A DNA stretch of 64,000 nt, from contig NZ_KE386977.1 of the NCBI RefSeq assembly GCF_000429865.1, positions 460,854 through 524,853 of the forward strand, read 5' to 3'. The notes below the pieces were generated by a model. It did not search any database and was not told the origin of the DNA. It was given only the letters and a program-made list of their open reading frames with translations. Source of the stretch: Cucumibacter marinus DSM 18995 (GTDB lineage: Bacteria; Pseudomonadota; Alphaproteobacteria; Rhizobiales; Devosiaceae). Made by a program: the position numbers and the translations under genes. This document shows, piece by piece, positions 44,000 through 51,917 of the stretch. The first letter of the stretch is position 1; every line of letters starts with the position of its first letter.

Positions 44000-44757
44000 G
44001 CCGTTATTCCGCCATCGACATAGATCGTCGTTCCATTCACGAAGGACGACGCCTCCGAAGACAGGAAGACACACGCGCCAACCAGTTCCTCCACACGACC
44101 CCAGCGGCCGGCCGGTGTTCGTTTTTCGAGCCAGGCCGAAAACTCGGGGTCCGCGACCAGAGCGGCATTGAGCGGCGTGTCGAAATAGCCTGGAGCGAGT
44201 CCGTTGCATTGCAGCCCGTGCCGGCCCCAGTCCGTCGCCATCCCCTTGGTCAGATTGACGACCGCTCCCTTGCTCGCGGTATAGGGTGCGATCCCGGGGC
44301 GAGCCAGAGCGCTCTGAACCGAACAGATATTGACGATCTTGCCGCGGCCACGGGTGATCATATGCCTTGCCACCGCCTGCCCGGCATTGAACACCGAGGC
44401 GACATTCGTCGTCATCAGTCGCTCGAAAGCCTCAGAGGGGAAGTCTTCAAGCGGCGCCCTGTGCTGAATACCGGCGTTGTTCACAAGGATATCGATCGGA
44501 CCAGACTGCGCCTCGAATTCATCGATGCAGGACCTGGTCTGCTCATGATCTGTCACATCGAAGGCCAGTGTCCGAGCACGATGCCCGTCATTGCCGAAAC
44601 TGGCCGCCGCCGCCCTGAGTTTGTCGGTGTTACGCCCATTCAGAACGATTTCAGCTCCAGCCGCCGACAGACCTTTCGCCAGCGCCAGCCCGATGCCCTG
44701 CGAGGAACCCGTGATCAGGGCGCGTCGTCCCTTCAGGTCGAACAATTCATAATTCAT
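43990..44757 (-). CDS. idnO: Gluconate 5-dehydrogenase (5-ketogluconate reductase), SDR
   Basis: This 255-residue SDR has the typical N-terminus FDLKGRRALITGSSQGIG and R42 in NGRN (NADPH preference). S146, Y159 and K163 are catalytic, and the LAPGYFDTPLN block is seen in gluconate 5-dehydrogenases. It interconverts D-gluconate and 5-keto-D-gluconate in the cytoplasm. It is the promoter-proximal gene of the minus-strand operon, diverging from the hydroxyacid dehydrogenase and L-idonate dehydrogenase genes across the palindrome at 44798. The ATG at 44757 is chosen by family length. An upstream start would add nine unrelated residues. Confidence 0.9.
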   Translation of the reverse strand: MNYELFDLKGRRALITGSSQGIGLALAKGLSAAGAEIVLNGRNTDKLRAAAASFGNDGHRARTLAFDVTDHEQTRSCIDEFEAQSGPIDILVNNAGIQHRAPLEDFPSEAFERLMTTNVASVFNAGQAVARHMITRGRGKIVNICSVQSALARPGIAPYTASKGAVVNLTKGMATDWGRHGLQCNGLAPGYFDTPLNAALVADPEFSAWLEKRTPAGRWGRVEELVGACVFLSSEASSFVNGTTIYVDGGITACL

Positions 44758-44797
44758 GAGGCCAGTTTCCTCTCGACAGCACACGGTGTCACTCGTT

Positions 44798-44813
44798 ATG
44801 GTATCGATAACAT
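44798..44813. promoter_or_regulatory. GntR/IdnR-like operator in divergent promoter
   Basis: ATGGTATCGATAACAT is a 16-bp palindrome with one imperfect pair (seven of eight pairs match). Its pattern ATGNTANCGNTAACAT is that reported for gluconate/idonate LacI-type regulators of enteric bacteria. It lies between gluconate 5-dehydrogenase (minus) and the 2-hydroxyacid dehydrogenase (plus), close to both starts. Confidence 0.7.
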
Positions 44814-44843
44814 TTACATGTCAACACAGAAATCTCCGCGACC

Positions 44844-45791
44844 ATGAACAAGCCCGACATACTGCAGATCGGCCCCTATCCCGATTGGGATCAGGCGCCA
44901 CTCGAAAACGCCTTCACTGTACACAAGCTGTTTGCATCCGACGATCCTGCCGCGCTGTTGAGCACGGCAGGCCCCCGCATCCGCGCCATCGCAACGCGAG
45001 GCGAGTTGGGCGCCGACCGCCGCACCATCGACGCCTGCCCTGCCCTTGAAATCATCTCGGTGTATGGCGTGGGTTACGACGCGGTTGACCTCGAGGTATG
45101 CCGCGAGCGTGGTGTCCGTGTCACAAACACCCCTGACGTGCTGACGAGCGATGTTGCGGATTTCGGAATGGCCATGCTGCTCGGCCTCTCACGTGGCCTT
45201 ATCGAAGGCGATGCGTGGGTTCGAAAAGGGCATTGGCTTCGAGACGGTAACTTACCACTCAAGACGCGAGTATGGGGCAAACGTGTCGGAATACTGGGCC
45301 TCGGCCGAATTGGATTTGAACTAGGTAAGCGCCTGGCGGCCTTTGATATGGATGTCGCCTATTCCGATTTGGCTGAGAAGGAGTACGCGCCGGACTGGAC
45401 GTTTGTCGCAGAACCTGTCGCGCTTGCTGCACGATCCGATATACTTTTCGTCGCTCTCTCCGCCACGGCGGCGACCAGACACATTGTAGGCCAAGAGGTG
45501 ATCGAAGCGCTCGGGCCACAGGGAATGATCATCAACGTCAGCCGTGCATCGAACATCGATGAAGACGCCTTGATTGACGCGCTGGCAACGGGCCGGCTCG
45601 GCGCCGCCGCCCTAGACGTTTTCGAAGGCGAACCGGAAATCGACCCTCGGTTTCTCGATCTGCCGAATGTCCTGCTTCAGCCCCATCAGGCCTCGGGAAC
45701 GACCGAGACCCGCAAGGCGATGGGGCAACTCCTGCGCGATAATCTGACGGCGCATTTCGCCGGCCGCGATCTCATCACACCTGTTGAGTGA
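44844..45791 (+). CDS. D-2-hydroxyacid dehydrogenase (GhrB / 2-ketogluconate reductase-like)
   Basis: This 315-residue enzyme has the nucleotide motif GILGLGRIGFELGKRL at about 150-165. The catalytic Arg is in NVSRASNID, the Glu in FEGEPEID and the His in LQPHQASGTTE. It reduces glyoxylate, hydroxypyruvate or 2-keto-D-gluconate. Given the neighbours, 2-ketogluconate or 2-ketoidonate reduction is most plausible. It is the first plus-strand gene after the operator, six bases before the L-idonate dehydrogenase gene. Confidence 0.88.
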   Translation: MNKPDILQIGPYPDWDQAPLENAFTVHKLFASDDPAALLSTAGPRIRAIATRGELGADRRTIDACPALEIISVYGVGYDAVDLEVCRERGVRVTNTPDVLTSDVADFGMAMLLGLSRGLIEGDAWVRKGHWLRDGNLPLKTRVWGKRVGILGLGRIGFELGKRLAAFDMDVAYSDLAEKEYAPDWTFVAEPVALAARSDILFVALSATAATRHIVGQEVIEALGPQGMIINVSRASNIDEDALIDALATGRLGAAALDVFEGEPEIDPRFLDLPNVLLQPHQASGTTETRKAMGQLLRDNLTAHFAGRDLITPVE

Positions 45792-45797
45792 GGAACC

Positions 45798-46829
45798 ATG
45801 AGGGCGATAGTTATCCACGGCGCCGGCGACCTGCGTATCGAGGACCGCGATGATGGCCTGGTCGGAGCCGGACAGGTGAGCATCAAGATGGCCTCCGGTG
45901 GCATTTGCGGCTCGGATCTCCACTACTACAATCATGGTGGATTTGGCGATGTGCGGCTCCGGGAACCGATGATTCTTGGGCACGAAGTTGCCGGATACAT
46001 CACCGAATTGGGCGTTGGGGTCAGCGGCCTCTCGATCGGACAACTCGTGGCCGTCTCGCCGTCCCGACCCTGCGGCAGTTGCCAATACTGCGAGGAGGGT
46101 CTGAGCAACCAGTGTCTCAATATGCGCTTCTACGGCTCGGCAATGCCCTTCCCTCACATTCAAGGCGCATTTCGCGACACGCTTGTCGCGGATGCAGATC
46201 AGTGTGCGCCGGCGGACGGCTTGAGTCCCTCGGAAGCGGCGGCGGCTGAACCTCTTGCGGTTTGCCTGCACGCCGTACGTCGGGCCGGATCATTGTTGGG
46301 CAAACATGTGCTTGTCACCGGATGTGGGCCCATTGGCATCTTCTGCATTCTGAGCGCACGTCGTGCGGGAGCCGAGCACATCGTTGCAACCGACCTCGGA
46401 GATTTTCCGCTTGAGATGGCAACGCGCGCCGGCGCAGATGAGGTCATCAACATGGCCGAAAATCCGACGGGACTCGACCCCTATATGGCAAAGAAGGGGA
46501 TATTCGACGTCCTGTTCGAATGTTCAGGGGCTGCGATAGCGCTTGCAGCGGGTATCGATGCCGTGCGGCCCAGAGGCAAGGTTCTACAACTCGGCCTGGG
46601 TGGAGACATGGTCGTTCCGATGCAGAAGCTTACGGCCAAGGAGCTCGCTGTGATGGGTTCCTTCAGGTTTCACGAGGAGTTCTTTTCCGGAGTCGACATG
46701 ATGAGAAAGGGCCTGCTCGACGTGAAGCCCTTCATCACCCAGACCTTTGGCATCGAAGAGGCCGTCGAGGCCTTCCGTGTAGCAGGAGACCGAACCCGCT
46801 CGATCAAGACCCAGATCAGTTTTGCCTGA
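45798..46829 (+). CDS. idnD: L-idonate 5-dehydrogenase (zinc MDR)
   Basis: This 343-residue zinc-dependent medium-chain dehydrogenase has catalytic zinc ligands C37 and H61-E62 (GHE). The structural zinc cysteines are C92, C95, C98 and C106, and the Rossmann motif TGCGPIG is at about 172. GGICGSDLHYYNHGGFGDVRLREPMILGHE matches the L-idonate dehydrogenase type. It oxidises L-idonate to 5-keto-D-gluconate, which the adjacent gluconate 5-dehydrogenase reduces to gluconate. Its last 14 bases overlap the convergent dehydrogenase gene. Other polyol or sorbitol-type dehydrogenase activity is possible but less likely. Confidence 0.9.
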   Translation: MRAIVIHGAGDLRIEDRDDGLVGAGQVSIKMASGGICGSDLHYYNHGGFGDVRLREPMILGHEVAGYITELGVGVSGLSIGQLVAVSPSRPCGSCQYCEEGLSNQCLNMRFYGSAMPFPHIQGAFRDTLVADADQCAPADGLSPSEAAAAEPLAVCLHAVRRAGSLLGKHVLVTGCGPIGIFCILSARRAGAEHIVATDLGDFPLEMATRAGADEVINMAENPTGLDPYMAKKGIFDVLFECSGAAIALAAGIDAVRPRGKVLQLGLGGDMVVPMQKLTAKELAVMGSFRFHEEFFSGVDMMRKGLLDVKPFITQTFGIEEAVEAFRVAGDRTRSIKTQISFA

Positions 46830-47691
46830 GCGAGAGCCAGTGGAAATAGGCTGAGTGGTCCATGTCGGCGCCACCGTGATGGTCTACCAAATCGCGAAAG
46901 GCCGCTCGTACCGTCTCGGCCATTGGTAACTCGACGTTCGACCGTTCCGCTTGGGCGGCAGCATTGTCGAGATCCTTAAGTTGTGCTGCTGACCGTCCAC
47001 CTGGCCGGTAGTTGCCTTGGATCATGCGTTCACCGTGCAGGTCGAGAACACGACTGTCTGCAAACCCGCCCCTGAGCGCTGCCCGGAAGGCGTCAAGGTC
47101 GCACCCTCCTGCCTGCGCGAGATGAAACGCCTCGGCGACGGCACCGATGGTGGCAGCCACGATCACCTGATTGCCCAGTTTCGCAATTTGCCCGGCACCG
47201 ACCGGACCCATAAGATGCGGACGGCCAAGATGCCGAAGTACGGGGACAGCACGGTGAAAGTCCGACTCTTTGCCTCCGGCGAAGATGGAGAGCGTACCCG
47301 CATGCGCGCCGACCACGCCACCGGACACTGGTGCATCGAGAAATCCGCAATCCCGTTCTTTCGCAAACCCGGCCAACATCCGGTCGCTATCCGGGTCCAC
47401 CGATCCCATATCGACGAACAATGTGCCTGACCTTGCGCCTCCGATCACGCCTTGATCCAGTAGCACCGCCTTCGTTGCCGGCCCATCCAGCAACATGGAG
47501 ATGACGCAATCCGCGTTCTCCGACGCCTCCGCAGGTGACGTGCAGACCCTAACGGTGCCCTGTAGCGGTCCTGCACGGTCAGGTGAACGGTTCCAGGCCG
47601 ATACCAAATAACCGGCATCGGCAAGGCGCCGAGCCATGGGCAGTCCCATAAGGCCAGTGCCTAGAAACGCGATATTGCTGATCTTGGACAT
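46816..47691 (-). CDS. 3-hydroxyisobutyrate-dehydrogenase-family NAD(P)-dependent oxidoreductase, copy 2
   Basis: This 291-residue beta-hydroxyacid dehydrogenase has GTGLMG at 11-16, the substrate signature LDAPVSGGVVGAHAGTLSIFAGG and the catalytic lysine in GAGQIAKLGNQVI. It is related to the protein at 42609-43496 but not close. It converges with the idnD gene with a 14-bp overlap, and upstream of it lies the decayed gdhA region. It may act on tartronate semialdehyde or another hydroxy-acid from sugar acid degradation. No regulator site was found in front of it. Confidence 0.88.
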   Translation of the reverse strand: MSKISNIAFLGTGLMGLPMARRLADAGYLVSAWNRSPDRAGPLQGTVRVCTSPAEASENADCVISMLLDGPATKAVLLDQGVIGGARSGTLFVDMGSVDPDSDRMLAGFAKERDCGFLDAPVSGGVVGAHAGTLSIFAGGKESDFHRAVPVLRHLGRPHLMGPVGAGQIAKLGNQVIVAATIGAVAEAFHLAQAGGCDLDAFRAALRGGFADSRVLDLHGERMIQGNYRPGGRSAAQLKDLDNAAAQAERSNVELPMAETVRAAFRDLVDHHGGADMDHSAYFHWLSLRQN

Positions 47692-48196
47692 GTCTATCAG
47701 CCCCCTTTCCAGTAAGCAGAAAATGCAAAAAATACAGCGTTGCGCGGCTATTTCCTAATTCCGCGAGCGCCCAGATGAATGACTCCTACAGAAGATGAGG
47801 TTACGATTCCGGAGACCAATCGGATTGAACCTGGGACTCTAACAGGTAGGGGCTTTGGCTAAGGCGGATGGAAAGTCCACGGCGAGGTCACCAGCCATGG
47901 TGCTGCCTATTTCCTCATTAGATCACTAAGGATATTCACGACCTGTGTGCGCAGACCGCCGAGGAATATGGCCTGCCTGACAACTATGTGGCCGGCGCCA
48001 ATATCGGCGGTTCTGTCCGGGTCGCCGACGCCATGATCGCCCTTGGGCTGAATCGAAGGGCCGGTCGAAGCCTATCTCGCCCTGCCCGACATCAGGGTCG
48101 AGTTCCAGGTTCAGGCAGCGTACCAGCTTGAATCATGTATCTCAGGACGCAATGCAAGCGTGCCCAACGCCGTACAGGGGGGCAGCAGGCCGGCGA
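47692..48196. other. Intergenic boundary region
   Basis: Apart from the gdhA remnant, no gene is supported between the dehydrogenase at 47691 and the gamma-glutamyltransferase-like gene at 48197. A plus-strand frame at 48128-48556 is antisense to that gene and has no family features. The region marks the junction between the idonate cluster and the amidohydrolase cluster. Confidence 0.5.
47815..48053 (+). pseudogene. gdhA: Decayed remnant of NADP-type glutamate dehydrogenase
   Basis: Two pieces of GdhA can be read in different frames. From 47839 a degenerate LTGRGF-GG...HGAAYFL stretch corresponds to the LTGKG..WGGS...ATGYGAVYF region and contains a TAA stop at 47860. From 47922 the frame gives KDIHDLCAQTAEEYGLPDNYVAGANIG (shown in part), then RVADAMIALGL, which is the family C-terminus. 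The central cofactor domain between them is missing. No intact product can be made. It shows past deletion at this boundary, since the flanking genes belong to unrelated clusters. Confidence 0.7.
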
Positions 48197-49987
48197 TCAG
48201 CGGCTGATGGCGTAGTGGCTGCGGCGCGGATCCGCCCCCGAACCCAGCACCCGCCGGCTCCCCCGGCCTGGCGCGCGCATGTCCATGGACAAGGCGACCC
48301 CGCTCGAATCGAATTCATAATCGGGCCACAGATGAATCCTGTGGCCGAGACCGGCCAGCTCGTCGCGCACGGTCTCGGGAACCCGTTCTTCTACACTCAG
48401 GCGTCCGACATCATGGAAATGCGGATGAAACGAATCCGGAAAACTGAGGCAGGTCAGTCGCGGCGCTTCCACGGCCTGTTGAGGCGACATGCCGCGATCA
48501 ACGACATTGAGGAAAGCCTGCAGTATGCCCTGGGGGATGACGTCGCCACCGCTTGAGGAAACCGCCATCACGCGGGGGTCGGTCTCCCCCGCACCAAGGG
48601 CCATCATCGGAGACGGGGTCAGTCTTGGCCGCCGGCCAGGCCCGAGCACGGCCGGATGACCGGCATCAAGTCGCGACTGGACCCCGCGCGGGGAGACCAT
48701 GATGCCGAGGTCGGAAACCATGGGATTGCCATCGATCGTGTCGCTGGCCGCGCAACTGAACGCATTCCCGTCACCATCGACGATGGTGAAGTTGGTCGTG
48801 TCGCGCCGCTTGCTCTTGGTCGATCCCACCACACCGTTCCGCTCGAGCGTTGGCAGATCGGGCAGCACCGCGCCGGGATCGATCATCGCCCGGAGGCCGG
48901 CAATGTGATCCGCAGACAGGAGGTCGCCGAGGTCGAGATCGGTGAAACCCGGGTCGCAGTAATGCTTCTCCCGGTCGGAAAAGGCGAGCTTCATGGCCTC
49001 GGTGAGAAAGTGGAGATATCGGGTCGGATTCGCCGCTTCGGCCTTGAGATCAAAGCCCGCCAATACCGCCAGCGTCTGCAGGATAACCGGCGCCTGGCAA
49101 TACATGTCGCCTGTGAAGACCCGCCAGCCGCCATAATCGGCATACCGTGCCGGTTTGACCTCGTTCCTAAAGCCCGAGAGGTCCTCAAGGGTCATCCAGC
49201 CGCCATCATCATTCACCCAGCGGACGATCTTCTCAGCGGTCTCTCCCTCATAGAAGACACGGCGGACCGCCTCCAGCGCCTGTGCGCGATCCTTGCCCTT
49301 CTCGGCCGCTACCATGCGCTCCAGCAGCCGCCCCAGATCGGTCTGGACGAGCCGGTCGCCTTCCTCCGGCGGCCTGTCATTGGGCCAGTAGACGGTGCGC
49401 GAACTCTCCCATTCGCAAAAGGTCTCGCCCATCAGGCGGTAGGCCGTGGCGGTGCGCCGGTCGAGCGTGAAACCCTCGCGCGCATAACGAATGGCAGGCG
49501 CCGCCACCGCCCCGAACGACCATGTACCGAAACCCGAAAGCGCTGAAATCCAGGCGTCGGCGGCGGCCGGCACGACCGAACACGCCGCCCCAGGTGGCAT
49601 TTCTCCACCATAGCGCTCGAGATAGGCATCAAGGCTTAGCGAACGGCTCCAATGCCCCACACCGCTGATCGACCAGACCGTATCCGAGCCAGCGGGCCGC
49701 ACCAGAATGGGAGCAACCCCACCGAGATTGCACATATCCGCCTGGATGACATTGCTGGCAAGGCCGGCAGCCACCCCGGCATCGATGGCGGTGCCGCCGC
49801 GCTCCAGCACGTCGGCGGCGACCATGGCGACAAGCGGATGCCCCGCGACAACGCTGTAGTTCTCGCCAATCAGGGTCGGGCGCATCGATTCCGGCGGCGG
49901 AAAGATGCCGGGGACTGGCGAGGTGTTGTTGCGCATCCCGCCAGCGGGTTCACCGCCCTGAGCCTTGGAACGTCTGGTTTCGGTCAT
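48197..49987 (-). CDS. Gamma-glutamyltransferase-family (Ntn-hydrolase) protein
   Basis: This 596-residue protein shows GGT landmarks: GHPLVAMVAADVLERGGTAIDA near the N-terminus, NLGGVAPILV, and a processing/catalytic region DTTNFTIVDGDGNAFS. Thr397 would be the nucleophile freed by autocleavage. The usual TTH is TTN here (N399), and a C-terminal SSSGGDVIPQGILQAFLNVVD block is present. No signal peptide is visible, so it should be cytoplasmic, unlike classical GGT. It is the last gene of the M20/CobW/VOC/E1/SDR operon. It may hydrolyse or transfer a gamma-glutamyl or other acyl group of the imported compound. The specificity is unknown. Confidence 0.85.
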   Translation of the reverse strand: MTETRRSKAQGGEPAGGMRNNTSPVPGIFPPPESMRPTLIGENYSVVAGHPLVAMVAADVLERGGTAIDAGVAAGLASNVIQADMCNLGGVAPILVRPAGSDTVWSISGVGHWSRSLSLDAYLERYGGEMPPGAACSVVPAAADAWISALSGFGTWSFGAVAAPAIRYAREGFTLDRRTATAYRLMGETFCEWESSRTVYWPNDRPPEEGDRLVQTDLGRLLERMVAAEKGKDRAQALEAVRRVFYEGETAEKIVRWVNDDGGWMTLEDLSGFRNEVKPARYADYGGWRVFTGDMYCQAPVILQTLAVLAGFDLKAEAANPTRYLHFLTEAMKLAFSDREKHYCDPGFTDLDLGDLLSADHIAGLRAMIDPGAVLPDLPTLERNGVVGSTKSKRRDTTNFTIVDGDGNAFSCAASDTIDGNPMVSDLGIMVSPRGVQSRLDAGHPAVLGPGRRPRLTPSPMMALGAGETDPRVMAVSSSGGDVIPQGILQAFLNVVDRGMSPQQAVEAPRLTCLSFPDSFHPHFHDVGRLSVEERVPETVRDELAGLGHRIHLWPDYEFDSSGVALSMDMRAPGRGSRRVLGSGADPRRSHYAISR

Positions 49988-50000
49988 CGGGATACTCCGG

Positions 50001-50777
50001 CTAGAGGCTCAGCATGGCGCCGGCATCGACGCGCAATGCAATGCCGGTGATCGCGGCGCTTGTCGGCCCCGCGAGATAAAGGGCGGATGCGGCAATCTCT
50101 TCGGGGGTGATCAGCCGGCTCGCCGCGCCGGCATGGGTCATTTCCTGCCAGATCGCGGACGCATCCTCCCCGGTCCGCGTGGCAATGTTAGCGGCGACCT
50201 CACGCAGCATTGGACTGTCGACATTGCCCGGGCAGACTGCGTTCACCCGGACCCCATGCGCGCCAAGCTCTGCGGCAAGACTTTCGGTGAGCCCGATAAG
50301 GCCGAACTTGCCGGCGCAGTAGATTGCCCCGCCCGCTTCGCCGCGCAGCCCAGCTGTCGAGGACAAAAGTACGATCGAACCACCCGTCGCCCGTGCGCAC
50401 AGCACCGGCGAGAAAGCCGCACAAACGTGGAAGGCGCCATCGAGATTGACGGCCATGACCTGCCTGTAGACGGCCCAGTCGATATCGGCGACGTAACCAT
50501 CGGCGTTGAGCCCTGCCGCATAGATCACGCTGTCGACTGCCCCGATCCGGCGCGCCAGCGCCACAACGGCCTCGGGCCTCGTAACGTCGCAGGCCAGCGC
50601 CGTGTGGCTTCCATCGAGCCCTTCGATGGCACGGGCCGCTGCATCCTCGCCGATATCGACCGATACCACCCGTGCACCCGCTTCCGCGAAAGCGCGAACA
50701 CAGGCCGAGCCGATGGCCCCGCCTCCGCCGAAAACCACAGCCACATGACCCTTGTTCAATTCCGCCGCCACCGACAT
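50001..50777 (-). CDS. SDR-family oxidoreductase
   Basis: This 258-residue SDR has a modified cofactor loop FGGGGAIG at 16-23, D41 after strand 2 (NAD), S139, Y153 and K157. ATG 50777 follows a GGGAAG site. Longer in-frame starts add a low-complexity basic stretch. It lies between the E1 beta gene and the GGT-like gene in one operon and ends 13 bp before the latter. It may oxidise an alcohol or acyloin intermediate, and the combination with E1-type TPP enzymes recalls acetoin/diketone metabolism. No substrate can be assigned. Confidence 0.87.
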   Translation of the reverse strand: MSVAAELNKGHVAVVFGGGGAIGSACVRAFAEAGARVVSVDIGEDAAARAIEGLDGSHTALACDVTRPEAVVALARRIGAVDSVIYAAGLNADGYVADIDWAVYRQVMAVNLDGAFHVCAAFSPVLCARATGGSIVLLSSTAGLRGEAGGAIYCAGKFGLIGLTESLAAELGAHGVRVNAVCPGNVDSPMLREVAANIATRTGEDASAIWQEMTHAGAASRLITPEEIAASALYLAGPTSAAITGIALRVDAGAMLSL

Positions 50778-50801
50778 TCCTTCCCTTGTTCCTCGCCTGA
50801 C

Positions 50802-50835
50802 ACCCTTGCCGGATACCCTTGCCGGATACCCTTGG
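50802..50835. repeat. Short tandem repeat, 13-bp unit
   Basis: ACCCTTGCCGGAT occurs twice in direct succession (50802-50827), followed by a partial third unit. It lies between the SDR and E1 beta genes. It is probably a replication-slippage product, with a possible effect on the spacing between the two genes. Confidence 0.7.
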
Positions 50836-50897
50836 CTCGATCTTTGGCCCGACCCCTTTCCTCCTCGCCCGCCGGGCACTGCACTTGCTTCCCCGCT

Positions 50898-51917
50898 CTA
50901 GGATGCGGCGGCCATTTCCCTCAACGTCCTTTCGATGGAGGCCGGGCCGGGCACGATGGCCTGCTCGAGCGAGAGCGCGGCAGGGATCGGCACGTCCGGC
51001 ACGGCATGACGCTGAATCTGCCGCAAGGCGCCGGGGCCAAGCCGTTCGAGAACCCGCACGACGATTTCGGCGGAGAGCCCGAAACTAAGATAGTCCTCGT
51101 CGACAACGAGAAGCCGTCCGGTCCGCGCGACGGAATTCGCCACCGTTTCCACATCGAGCGGGACGATGGAACGCAGATCGATGATTTCGACATCGATGCC
51201 ATCCCTTGCGACCTCGGCGGCTGCCTCGAGCGAATATTCAACACCGGCGCTGAGAGTCACAAGGGTCAGATCGCTTCCGCCGCGAACGATATTGGCCTTG
51301 CCGATAGGGGTCACGAAAGCCCCCTCGGGCACTTCGGCACCACTCAGGAAATCCTTGGACTTCTTGAGCAGAAGCTCCTTGTGCTCAATGAAGATCACCG
51401 GATTTTCCGAGCGGATGGCGGCGGCCATGAGACCCTTGTGGTCGCGCACGGTTGCGGGCGCAACAACATGCATGCCGGGCAGATGGGCGAAGGTGGCCCA
51501 AAGACACTGCGAATGTTGCGCAGCCGAGCCGATATTGCCACCCGCCGTCTTGATGACCATGGGCATGGGGACGCGGCCGCCCGACATGTAGGGAATCTTG
51601 GCCATGGCATTATAGATCTGCTCTAGACAGACCCCGAGAAAATCGACGAACATGATCTCGACGACCGGACGCAGTCCCGCCATCGCCATGCCGACTCCCA
51701 TGCCGGTGAACGACATCTCGGCAATCGGCGTATCCCTCACCCGCATCGGCCCGAAGCGGTCGAACAGGTCGCGCGTTGTCCCGAACACGCCCCCCGAACG
51801 CCCTACATCCTCACCCAGCAGGACGACCCTTTCGTCCCGCTCCATTTCCTGCATCAGGGATTCGGCTATCGCCTGGGATCCGTTGATCCGGCGCATGCTC
51901 TGATTGACGTCGGCCAT
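50898..51917 (-). CDS. 2-oxoacid dehydrogenase E1 beta subunit-like (TPP-dependent)
   Basis: This 339-residue transketolase-like beta subunit begins RRINGSQAIAESLMQEMERDERVVLLGEDVGRSGGVFG. It has FTGMGVGMAMAGLRPVVEIMF, QHSQCLWATFAHLPGMHVVAPAT and the C-terminal domain LRSIVPLDVETVANSV. It pairs with the alpha subunit encoded directly upstream (TGATG overlap, so ATG 51917). The best-known relatives are acetoin dehydrogenase AcoB and branched-chain or pyruvate E1 beta. No E2 or E3 gene is present, so the complex either borrows them or acts only in decarboxylation/carboligation. The cluster position suggests processing of a 2-oxo acid or acyloin derived from the imported compound. Confidence 0.9.
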   Translation of the reverse strand: MADVNQSMRRINGSQAIAESLMQEMERDERVVLLGEDVGRSGGVFGTTRDLFDRFGPMRVRDTPIAEMSFTGMGVGMAMAGLRPVVEIMFVDFLGVCLEQIYNAMAKIPYMSGGRVPMPMVIKTAGGNIGSAAQHSQCLWATFAHLPGMHVVAPATVRDHKGLMAAAIRSENPVIFIEHKELLLKKSKDFLSGAEVPEGAFVTPIGKANIVRGGSDLTLVTLSAGVEYSLEAAAEVARDGIDVEIIDLRSIVPLDVETVANSVARTGRLLVVDEDYLSFGLSAEIVVRVLERLGPGALRQIQRHAVPDVPIPAALSLEQAIVPGPASIERTLREMAAAS

